Below, one piece after another: positions 53,454-60,865 of a DNA stretch of 64,000 bases. This DNA is from Pelomonas sp. CA6 (GTDB taxonomy: Bacteria > Pseudomonadota > Gammaproteobacteria > Burkholderiales > Burkholderiaceae_C), in NCBI RefSeq assembly GCF_022549225.1, contig NZ_JAKZFD010000012.1, positions 62,001 to 126,000 on the forward strand, read 5' to 3'. The stretch's first letter is position 1. Every line of letters begins with the position of its first letter. The notes beneath the pieces were generated by a model. It searched no databases. It was not told the origin of the DNA and saw only the letters and a list, made by a program, of their open reading frames with translations. The translations under genes were made by a program, and so were the position numbers.

Positions 53454-55331
53454 ATGAGCGCCCCCCGCCCCGCCGCTTCGCGCCGGCCCCCGCTCTGGCG
53501 CCGTGCCGCGCGTCTCGGCCTGCTGGCGCTGGGCCTGCTGGCGGCGACCGCCGCGCCCGCCGCCGCCGAACCCGCCGCGGCCTCCTCCGCCCCCACCGCT
53601 GCCGCGGCACCCAAGGTGCTGCGCTACGCCTTCCAGATCGCCGAGACCGGCTTCGACCCCGCGCAGATCAGCGACACCTACTCGCGCATCATCACCTCGC
53701 ACGTCTTCGAGGCTCTGTACCACTACGACTATCTGGCGCGGCCGGTGAAGGTCAGGCCGCTGACCGCCGCGGCCATGCCCGAGGTCTCGGACGACTTCCG
53801 CACCTGGACCATCCGGCTGCGTCCGGGCATCTACTTCGCCGACGACCCGGTCTTCCAGGGCCGCCGGCGCGAGCTGACCGCCGAGGACTATGTCTACAGC
53901 TTCAAGCGCTTCGCCGACCCGACGCTGAAGGCCCCCGGCTGGGTGGACGTGCAGGAGATGGGCATCCTGGGCCTGGACGCGCTGCGCGCCGAGGCGCTGC
54001 GCCGCGGCCGGCCGCTGAACTACGACACCCCCATCGAGGGCCTGCGCGCGCTGGACCGCTACACGCTGCAGATCCGCATCGCCAAGTCCCGCCCGCGCCT
54101 GATCTACACGCTGGCGCAGAACGACTACTTCGGCGCCGTCGCGCGCGAGGTCATCGAGGCCTATGCGGGCGCCACCATGGAGCACCCGGTGGGCACCGGG
54201 CCCTTCGTGCTGTCGCGCTGGCGGCGCAGCTCGCTGATCGTGCTGGAGAAGAACCCCGGCTACCGCGAGCGCGTCTTCGACGCTGAACCCGCGCCCGACG
54301 ACGCCGAGGGCCAGGCCATCCTGGCCCGGCTCAAGGGCCGGCGCCTGCCCATGATCGACCGCGTGGAGGTCTCCATCATCGAGGAGAGCCAGCCGCGCTG
54401 GCTGTCCTTCCTGACTGGGCAGCACGACCTGCTGGACCGCGTGCCGCCGGAGTTCACCGACGTCGCGCTGCCCGGCGGCCGGCTCGCGCCCAACCTGGCG
54501 AAGCAGGGCCTGCGGCTGCACCGCCTGCTCGGGGCGGACGCCGTGTTCACCTTCTTCAACGTCGAGCACCCCATGCTGGGCGGCATGAGCCCGGAGCGCG
54601 TGGCGCTGCGCCGCGCGCTCGCGCTGAGCCTGGACATCCGCCGCGAGATCGACGGCATCCGGCGCGGCCAGGCCGTGGTGGCGCAGTCGATGTCCATGCC
54701 CCACACCAGCGGCTACGACGCCGACTTCAAGAGCGAGATGGGCGACTACGACCCGGCGCGCGCCAAGGCGCTGCTGGACCTCTACGGCTATGTCGACCGC
54801 GACGGCGACGGCTGGCGCGACCAGCCCGACGGTTCGCCGCTGGTGATCGAGATCGCCACCCAGCCCGACGCGCTCTCGCGCCAGTACGACGAGCTGTGGC
54901 AGCGCAACTTCAGCGCCGTCGGCGTGCGCACCCGCTTCATCCAGGGCAAGTGGCCCGAGCAGCTGCGCCAGGCGCGCGCCGGCAAGCTGATGCTGTGGAT
55001 GCTGGGCGACAGCGGCACCTCGCCCGACGGGCTGAAGGCGCTGCAGCGGCTCTACGGCCCGGCGATCGGCGCGCAGAACTACTCGCGCTTTCGCCTGCCC
55101 GAGTTCGACGCGCTCTACGAGCGCCTGCAGGTGATGCCCGACGGGCCGCAGCGCGACGCGCTGTTCCGCGAGGCCAAGCGCCTGCAGCTGGCCTACATGC
55201 CGCTGAAAAGCCATGTGTTCCGCATCGTCAACGACCTCACCCAGCCCTGGGTGATCGGCTATCGTCGGCCCCTGTTCCGCAACGAGTTCTGGCACTTCAT
55301 CGATATCGATCAGTCCCGGCAGACGCAATGA
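53454..55331 (+). CDS. Family-5 extracellular solute-binding protein, copy 4
   Basis: 625 aa. It has a long Arg/Ala/Pro-rich signal region (about 1-48) before the mature start VLRYAFQIAETGFDPAQISDTYSRII. Core motifs match copy 3 (LRALDRYTLQ, EHPVGTGPFVL, RVEVSIIEESQPRWLSFL). The EF-hand-like loop is at 54795-54830 (DRDGDGWRDQPD). It begins 13 nt after copy 3 and overlaps copy 5 by 4 nt. A ligand pocket difference from the other copies is likely where they diverge, for example around LHRLLGADAVFTFFNVEHP, but no ligand can be named. Confidence 0.93.
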   Translation: MSAPRPAASRRPPLWRRAARLGLLALGLLAATAAPAAAEPAAASSAPTAAAAPKVLRYAFQIAETGFDPAQISDTYSRIITSHVFEALYHYDYLARPVKVRPLTAAAMPEVSDDFRTWTIRLRPGIYFADDPVFQGRRRELTAEDYVYSFKRFADPTLKAPGWVDVQEMGILGLDALRAEALRRGRPLNYDTPIEGLRALDRYTLQIRIAKSRPRLIYTLAQNDYFGAVAREVIEAYAGATMEHPVGTGPFVLSRWRRSSLIVLEKNPGYRERVFDAEPAPDDAEGQAILARLKGRRLPMIDRVEVSIIEESQPRWLSFLTGQHDLLDRVPPEFTDVALPGGRLAPNLAKQGLRLHRLLGADAVFTFFNVEHPMLGGMSPERVALRRALALSLDIRREIDGIRRGQAVVAQSMSMPHTSGYDADFKSEMGDYDPARAKALLDLYGYVDRDGDGWRDQPDGSPLVIEIATQPDALSRQYDELWQRNFSAVGVRTRFIQGKWPEQLRQARAGKLMLWMLGDSGTSPDGLKALQRLYGPAIGAQNYSRFRLPEFDALYERLQVMPDGPQRDALFREAKRLQLAYMPLKSHVFRIVNDLTQPWVIGYRRPLFRNEFWHFIDIDQSRQTQ

Positions 55332-57142
55332 CGATGCAGACCACACGACGACAGGCCCTGACCCTGGGCGGCGGCCTGCTGGCCGCGCCGCTGGCCGGCC
55401 ACGCGCAGGCGGCGCCCGAGAAATGCCTGCGCTACGCCTTCCTGGTGGCCGAGACGGGCTTCGATCCCGCCCAGCTCAGCGACCTGTACTCGCGCATCAT
55501 CACCAGCCACATCTTCGACGCGCCCTACAAGTACGACCACCTGGCGCGGCCGTTCAAGGTCAAGCCCAACACCGCCGAGGCCCTGCCCGAGGTGTCGGCC
55601 GACCACCGCACCTGGACCCTGCGCCTGCGCCCCGGCATCTACTTCGCCGACGACCCGGCCTTCGGTGGCCGCAAGCGCGAACTGGTGGCCGAAGACTATG
55701 TCTACAGCCTCAAGCGCATCTTCGACCCCGCGCTGAAGAGCCCGCTGTACTCGGCCTACCTCCAGGAAGGCATCCTGGGGCTGCAGGCCCTGCGCGACGA
55801 GGCGCTCAAGGGCAAGAAGCCCTTCGACTACGACCGGCCGGTGGAGGGCGTGCGCGCGCTGGACCGCTACACGCTGCAGTTCCGCCTGCGCGATCCGCGC
55901 CCGCGCTTCATCTACAGCCTGGCGGCGGGCGACACCTATGGCGCCGTCGCGCGCGAAGTGGTGGAGCGCTACGGCGACGACATCATGGCCCACCCGGTGG
56001 GCACCGGCCCCTTCATGCTGGAGCGCTGGCGGCGCAGCTCCTTCATCCGCCTGGTGCGCAACCCCGGCTTTCGCGAGCTCTACTACGACGCCGAGCCCAA
56101 CGCCGACGACGCCGAGGGTCAGGCCTTGCTCGCGCGCTTCAAGGGGCGCCGCCTGCCCATGCTGGACGCGGTGGAAATCTCCATCATCGAGGAAGGCCAG
56201 CCACGCTGGCTGTCCTTCCTGAACCGGCAGTTCGACCTGCTCTTCCTGCTGCCCGAGGAATACGCTGACGTTGCCGTGCCCAACGGCCGGCTGGCGCCCA
56301 ACCTGGCCAAGCAGGGCCTGAAGCTGCACCGCGTGCTGGCCAGCGACCGCACGCTGGTCTACTTCAACATGGAAGACCCCATCGTCGGCGGCTATGCGCC
56401 CGAGAAGGTGGCGCTGCGCCGCGCCATCGCGCTGGGCACCGACCTGGAGCGCGAGATCCGCGGCCCGCGCCGCAACCAGGCCATCCCGGCGCAGTCGGTG
56501 GTTTCGCCCATGACCTGGGGCTACGACGCCGACTACCGCAACCCGATGAGCGAGTACGACCCGGCGCGCGCGCAGGCGCTGCTGGACCTGTACGGCTACC
56601 GCGACCGCGACGGCGACGGCTGGCGCGAGATGCCCGACGGCAGCCCGCTGGTGCTGGAGTACGCGTCGCAGCCCGATTCGCGCTCGCGGCCCTACGAGGA
56701 GCTGTGGAAGCGCGACATGGACAAGCTGGGCCTGCGCCTGCGCGTGCGGTCCGCGCAATGGCCCGAGAACCTGAAGGCCGCGCGCGCCGGCCAGCTGATG
56801 ATCTGGCAGCTGGGCTTCAGCTCGTCGACGCCGGACGCGCAGCTGGGCCTGGAGCTGCTCTACGGCCCCGCGGCCGGCGGCCAGAACCTGGGCCGCTTCC
56901 GGCTCGCGCGCTTCGACCAGCTCTACGAGAAGATGCTGGGACTGCCCGACGGGCCCGAGCGCCTGGCCGCGCTGCGCGAGATCCAGCGCCTCACCACCGC
57001 CTACATGCCGCACAAGTACCGCGTGCACCGCATCGTCAACGACCTCAGCCATCCCTGGGTACACGGCTACCGCCGCCCCATCTTCACGCAGCAGTTCTGG
57101 CAATATCTGGACCTCGACCCGGCGCGCCAGATCAAGACCTGA
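55328..57142 (+). CDS. Family-5 extracellular solute-binding protein, copy 5
   Basis: 604 aa. The N-terminus TTRRQALTLGGGLLAAPLAG looks like a twin-arginine (Tat) signal, so this copy may be exported folded. Its body matches copies 3 and 4 (ALDRYTLQFRLRDPRPRFIYSL, HPVGTGPFML, NMEDPIVGGYAPEKVALRRAI). The EF-hand-like loop reads DRDGDGWREMPD (56603-56638), with Glu at position 9. The start overlaps the copy 4 stop (55328-55331). A 50-bp gap separates it from a different type of periplasmic protein. Ligand unknown. Confidence 0.93.
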   Translation: MTMQTTRRQALTLGGGLLAAPLAGHAQAAPEKCLRYAFLVAETGFDPAQLSDLYSRIITSHIFDAPYKYDHLARPFKVKPNTAEALPEVSADHRTWTLRLRPGIYFADDPAFGGRKRELVAEDYVYSLKRIFDPALKSPLYSAYLQEGILGLQALRDEALKGKKPFDYDRPVEGVRALDRYTLQFRLRDPRPRFIYSLAAGDTYGAVAREVVERYGDDIMAHPVGTGPFMLERWRRSSFIRLVRNPGFRELYYDAEPNADDAEGQALLARFKGRRLPMLDAVEISIIEEGQPRWLSFLNRQFDLLFLLPEEYADVAVPNGRLAPNLAKQGLKLHRVLASDRTLVYFNMEDPIVGGYAPEKVALRRAIALGTDLEREIRGPRRNQAIPAQSVVSPMTWGYDADYRNPMSEYDPARAQALLDLYGYRDRDGDGWREMPDGSPLVLEYASQPDSRSRPYEELWKRDMDKLGLRLRVRSAQWPENLKAARAGQLMIWQLGFSSSTPDAQLGLELLYGPAAGGQNLGRFRLARFDQLYEKMLGLPDGPERLAALREIQRLTTAYMPHKYRVHRIVNDLSHPWVHGYRRPIFTQQFWQYLDLDPARQIKT

Positions 57143-57192
57143 CCCCGCGCGGGGCCCGTTCCCCCGTCCTTCGTGCCTCGCAGTACCGGCCC

Positions 57193-58089
57193 ATGCAAGC
57201 GTTGTTTTCCGAGCTTCCGCGACGCGCCACCCTGGGGCTGGCCGGCATGGCGGGGCTGGGCCTGGCGCTGCCGCTGCGGGCCGCCGCGCAGCCGCCGGTG
57301 CAGGCCCTGCTGCCCGACGACGTGCTGGAGGACTACCGGCGCTTTCTCGCCGGCCGCGCGCCGCTGACGCTGCGCGACTACGGCGGCGCCCACAGCCGCC
57401 GCGATGTCGCCGAGGTGCTGCTGCTGCAACAGGCGCTGCAGGCCGGAGGCGACACGCGCCGCGTCAGCCTCGGAGGCATGCCCACCGATGCGCGCCTGCA
57501 GCTGGAGCTGCGTTCCGGCCGCGCGCTGTGCAGCGCGACCAGCTACTGGCGCGCCGACGTTTCCGAGGTCCAGCACGAACTGCTGCTGAGCGCCGCCGTG
57601 CTGCAGCAGGGCGAGTTCGAGGCCGGCCTCTACACGCTGCCCGGCCATGCGCGCGCCCTGGGCTGCCGCACGCTGGCCGAGGTGCGCCGGCTTACCGTGC
57701 TGTCCAACCGCGACTGGCATGTGGACTGGCAGACCCTGCGCGCGCTGGGCCTGCAGCACCTGCTGCATGTGGGCAACTGGAAGCAGATGCCGCGCATGCT
57801 GGCCAGCGGCCGCGCCGACGTGCTGCTGGCGCCCTTCCAACCCACGCCCGACCTGTCGCTGCAGGTCGACGGGCTGCGCCTGGTGCCCATTCCCGGGCTC
57901 AAGATCGAGATGCACGGCACGCGCCACTTCCTGATCTCGCGCAGCCACCCGCAGGGCCAGGTCTTGCGCGAGCGGCTCGACGCCGGCCTGGCCGAACTGC
58001 GCCGCCAGGGCCTGCTGCGCCGCGCCTACCAGCAGTCCGGCTTCTTCAACAGCCGCGTGCAGGACTGGACCGTGTTGCGCGCCGGCTGA
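57193..58089 (+). CDS. Periplasmic binding-protein-like protein (type 2 fold), 298 aa
   Basis: A Tat-like signal (LPRRATLGLAGMAGLGLALPL) precedes about 265 mature residues. The segments RLTVLSNRDWHVDWQTLRALGL and KQMPRMLASGRADVLLAPFQPTPDL suggest a two-lobe periplasmic binding fold of the amino-acid type (SBP_bac_3-like), distantly related to the family-5 proteins. It follows copy 5 by 50 bp on the same strand and probably belongs to the same operon. I could not identify a family name with confidence; it may be an orphan receptor or a sixth ligand carrier. Confidence 0.7.
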   Translation: MQALFSELPRRATLGLAGMAGLGLALPLRAAAQPPVQALLPDDVLEDYRRFLAGRAPLTLRDYGGAHSRRDVAEVLLLQQALQAGGDTRRVSLGGMPTDARLQLELRSGRALCSATSYWRADVSEVQHELLLSAAVLQQGEFEAGLYTLPGHARALGCRTLAEVRRLTVLSNRDWHVDWQTLRALGLQHLLHVGNWKQMPRMLASGRADVLLAPFQPTPDLSLQVDGLRLVPIPGLKIEMHGTRHFLISRSHPQGQVLRERLDAGLAELRRQGLLRRAYQQSGFFNSRVQDWTVLRAG

Positions 58090-58164
58090 GCTACCCGGTC
58101 TGGTGGGTTGACGGCGCGGCGCGGCGGCGCCGACACTGGGCCGTCACGGCAGCGGGAGCGCGGC

Positions 58165-58557
58165 ATGAAGATTCCCCCCGGGTTTTGCACCGTCACGCCC
58201 TACTTTTTCGTGGCGGGGGCCGAGGGCTTCGTGGACTTCCTGGTCCGTGGCCTGGGCGGCGAGGAGCTGCGGCGCACGGCGCGGCCCGACGGCCGCATCG
58301 CCAACGCCCAGGTGCGGCTGGGCGGCTCCACCGTGATGGTCAGCGAAAGCAGCGCCGCCTATCCGCCCATGCCCAGCTCCTGCTATCTCTACGTCGAGGA
58401 CGCCGACGCCGCGATGGCGGGCGCGCTGCACGGCGGCGCCGCCCAGGTGATGGCGGTGGCCGACATGCCCTATGGCGACCGCCAGGGCGGCGTGCGCGAC
58501 GCCTGGGGCAATCTCTGGTGGATTTCGCAGCGGCTCGAAGACGGGCCCTACCGCTGA
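58165..58557 (+). CDS. VOC (glyoxalase/PhnB-like) family protein
   Basis: 130 aa. The two beta-alpha-beta-beta-beta motifs of the vicinal oxygen chelate fold are visible: VTPYFFVAGAEGFVDFLVRGLGGEE opens the first, and SCYLYVEDADAAMAGALHGGA opens the second, ending DAWGNLWWISQ. This ending, D-x-x-GNxWWIS, is usual for PhnB-like proteins, for which an enzymatic role is uncertain. ATG 58165 is chosen over earlier in-frame starts because GGGAG (58154-58158) lies six bases upstream. It is 75 bp after the periplasmic binding-protein gene and 22 bp before a GH46-like gene. Confidence 0.87.
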   Translation: MKIPPGFCTVTPYFFVAGAEGFVDFLVRGLGGEELRRTARPDGRIANAQVRLGGSTVMVSESSAAYPPMPSSCYLYVEDADAAMAGALHGGAAQVMAVADMPYGDRQGGVRDAWGNLWWISQRLEDGPYR

Positions 58558-58579
58558 ACACCAACCCTGGGGAGCACGC

Positions 58580-59503
58580 ATGGGACGCATCTGGTTTGCC
58601 AAGGGCCTGCGCGGCATGATCGCCAAGCGCATCCAGCTGGACCTGCTGCGGCAGGGCTTCTTCGTGCCGCCGGCCGACAAGTTCGCCGACGGTGTCTTCG
58701 GCGGCGATACCGAGGCCACGCTGCGCCGCCTGCAGCAGGCGCGCGGGCTGGCCCTCAGTGGCTGCGTGGACGAGCCGACCTGGCAACAGCTGACCCCCGA
58801 CCCGCTGCCCTCGCTGTTCGAGCGCTGCCTGGGCCTGACGGCCGACTTTGAAGGCCACGGCTTCGGCCTGCTGCAGGGCAACTTCGACGGCGCCGGCCTG
58901 ACCTGGGGCGTGATCGGCTTCACCCTGTCCAATGGCGAGATCCAGCAGCTGCTGGCGCAGGCCGAGGCCCAGCAACCCGGCACGCTGGACCGTGTGCTGG
59001 GGCCGCTGGCGGCGACCTGGCGCCAAGTCGTCGCGCGGCCGCTCGCCGCGCAGGTGGCCTGGGCCGACAGCCTCAGCAGCGGCCCCTCCAAGACCCAGAT
59101 GCCACAGCCCTGGCGCGACGCCTTCGCGCGCCTGGGCGACGAGCCCGTCGTCAAGCGGCTGCAGATGCAGCGCGCCTACGACGCCTACTTCGTGCCCGCC
59201 GCCGACACCGCGCGCCGCCTGCAGCTGCGCAGCGAGCTGGGCGTGGCGCTGGCCTTCGACTGCCATGTGCAGAACGGCAAGTCGCGCATGCAGGCGGTGC
59301 AGCAGCTCGCCCCGCTGGCCGGCCAGATCAGCGAGGCCCAGATGCGCCGCCGCCTGGCGCAATGCGTGGCCGGTCTGTGCCGGCCGGAGTACAGCGACGA
59401 TGTGGGCTGCCGCAAGCTTGCCATCGCCACGGGCGCCGGCACGGTGCATGGGCGCAGCTACCGGCTGGCCGCCTGGGGGTTGGACGAGAGCTTGGCGGCT
59501 TAG
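58580..59503 (+). CDS. Peptidoglycan-binding domain plus GH46-like glycosidase
   Basis: 307 aa. Residues about 15-72 resemble a PG_binding_1 module (GVFGGDTEATLRRLQQARGLALSG). From 85 onwards the sequence FEGHGFGLLQGNFDGAGLTWGVIGFTLSNGE resembles chitosanase-type GH46 catalytic cores, with Glu91 as the probable general acid and Asp103/Thr108 in the second motif (D-x-x-G-x-T-x-G-x-IGF). It would cut a glycan such as chitosan or peptidoglycan. There is no signal peptide: the N-terminus MGRIWFAKGLRGMIAKR is basic but not hydrophobic enough, so the protein may act in the cytosol or leave by phage- or secretion-system routes. GGGGAG precedes the ATG by six bases. Confidence 0.75.
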   Translation: MGRIWFAKGLRGMIAKRIQLDLLRQGFFVPPADKFADGVFGGDTEATLRRLQQARGLALSGCVDEPTWQQLTPDPLPSLFERCLGLTADFEGHGFGLLQGNFDGAGLTWGVIGFTLSNGEIQQLLAQAEAQQPGTLDRVLGPLAATWRQVVARPLAAQVAWADSLSSGPSKTQMPQPWRDAFARLGDEPVVKRLQMQRAYDAYFVPAADTARRLQLRSELGVALAFDCHVQNGKSRMQAVQQLAPLAGQISEAQMRRRLAQCVAGLCRPEYSDDVGCRKLAIATGAGTVHGRSYRLAAWGLDESLAA

Positions 59504-59654
59504 GGCGGGGGCGCGCGCCTGACGCGGCTTTGCCATCGACCTGAGATGCGCCGACCAACCGCGCCTTCGTCGTGAGGCACCGAGCGCCTGCCCTGCGAGG
59601 GATGGCCTGGCGGCCCCGAAACGCCGGACACATGAACCCGGGGCGCCGCCGGGC

Positions 59655-60233
59655 TCAGGCCGGCACCACCGTCACGCGCGGCCAGCGCTCCGTGTAGCGC
59701 TTCGCGGCAGTCCGGTCGCGGTAGTTTTGCAGGCTGGCCCGCGCCGGATTTCTGCGCACCACCATGTTGAAAAGATCGTCCAGCCCCAGCGGCGCGATCA
59801 CCCGGACGCGGTCGTCCGCGTCCAGCCAGACGGCGACCGAGGTGGCGTACTCCGGCCAGGAGGCCACGGCCTCTTCGAGCGAGCGCAGCGGCGCGACGGC
59901 ATGGCCGAAGCAGGACTCGAACCACAGGTGCACCGCGGCCTGGTTCGTCACCTCCCACGGGACGTCCGGCAGGTGCGCCTGCAACTGGCGCTGCAGCGCC
60001 GCATCGCGTTCGCTGCTCAGGTCGTGGGGGTCGAAGAACGCCACGTCGACATCGGCCAGGGCCGAGGGGCGCTCATGGCCGCTCAGGGCGTCCCAGACCA
60101 GGTTGCGAATGGCTCCTGCGCCGATGCACCAGGACTCCAGCCCCAGCGTCCGCACTGCCCGCAGGGCCTGCATCAGCCAGGCGCTGTCGTGCACGAGCTG
60201 GGTCAGGTGTTGGCTGTGTTGCGAGGTGGGCAT
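59655..60233 (-). CDS. Nucleotidyltransferase family protein (DUF925-like)
   Basis: 192 aa. The motif GAGAIRNLVWDAL with SALADVDVAFFD resembles the GG/GS...D-x-D core of nucleotidyltransferases (NTP_transf_6/DUF925), where the Asp pair binds metal. Family members are of unknown biochemical role. The opposite-strand gene ends 151 bp upstream in map order. It is the last gene with the core-genome composition before the base composition changes at about 60.24 kb. ATG 60233 lies at the left edge of the gene-free stretch, so its promoter must be there. Confidence 0.82.
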   Translation of the reverse strand: MPTSQHSQHLTQLVHDSAWLMQALRAVRTLGLESWCIGAGAIRNLVWDALSGHERPSALADVDVAFFDPHDLSSERDAALQRQLQAHLPDVPWEVTNQAAVHLWFESCFGHAVAPLRSLEEAVASWPEYATSVAVWLDADDRVRVIAPLGLDDLFNMVVRRNPARASLQNYRDRTAAKRYTERWPRVTVVPA

Positions 60234-60865
60234 GGCGGGATGGGGTGCGATTCATCGTATCTGGTTGCCGGGCACGGAAGCGCGAAACAGTGGTTTGTCT
60301 CAGTACTTCGGCCACCATGGCCGAGAAGAATGGGCGGTGTGCGCCGCTGCCGCAGCCGCGTTAGACCGCCCAGCGTTCAGGCCGTTTGCGGAGGCCGTCC
60401 ATGGCCCGCTTGCAGTGAATCCGGATGCTGACACCGCAATTCGAACCGCTGGCAACGACGGCAACGACCTTGGGTATCGCTATCAAGCGGGAGTGGTTCG
60501 GGAGTCGCGGGCTGCTTGTGAGTGGTCGGAATGGCCGGTGAGTGCCGTCAACTTCAAGCGGGAATCCGGTTGTGCTGGGCGACAGGCGGTTCTGCAGCGA
60601 TAGGTGTCAGTCGCCACGACGGCTCGAACGCACGATCTCCGTCCTACACCGGTCGTAGACTGAGCAAGCGGACGCGCTGCGTTGCCTCGGTGAGTTACCG
60701 CAATCCGGCGGCAAGGGGCGCCGGCCTTCACTCGCTGGCGATCCCAGTACTGTGAAGGTTGCCGCGAATGCGGGCCGCACGAACCAATGACAACAGAACC
60801 GCTAGCTTTCGTCTTGTGGTCGGAAGGGGCACACGTCCACATCTGCGAAGTCCTACTATTGCTGT
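60234..60865. other. Gene-free stretch at the composition boundary
   Basis: 632 nt with no convincing gene. Open frames on both strands lack coherent composition, domain-like content or ribosome-binding sites. GC content falls across this stretch. The stretch around 60500-60680 (for example GGAATGGCCGGTGAGTG) has the look of extragenic repeat-like DNA that I have seen between Burkholderiales genes, but I cannot prove that from one copy. I see no integrase, tRNA, attachment core or inverted repeat that would mark an insertion site. The boundary from core-like to less GC-rich DNA falls here. Confidence 0.4.

Noticed and set aside
47897-57103. Long minus-strand open frames opposite four of the binding-protein genes (47897-49867, 49602-51470, 53358-55346, 55310-57103)
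   Set aside because: They repeat because the underlying paralogues repeat, and they carry no recognisable domain.
47915-57142. Five similar binding-protein genes as an assembly artefact
   Set aside because: The copies differ in sequence throughout, in signal peptide and in length (604-625 residues), so they are diverged paralogues and not repeated reads.
59764-60603. Open frames across the composition boundary read as an additional gene
   Set aside because: They run through the complement of the nucleotidyltransferase gene into the gene-free stretch, have no start signal and no domain-like composition.
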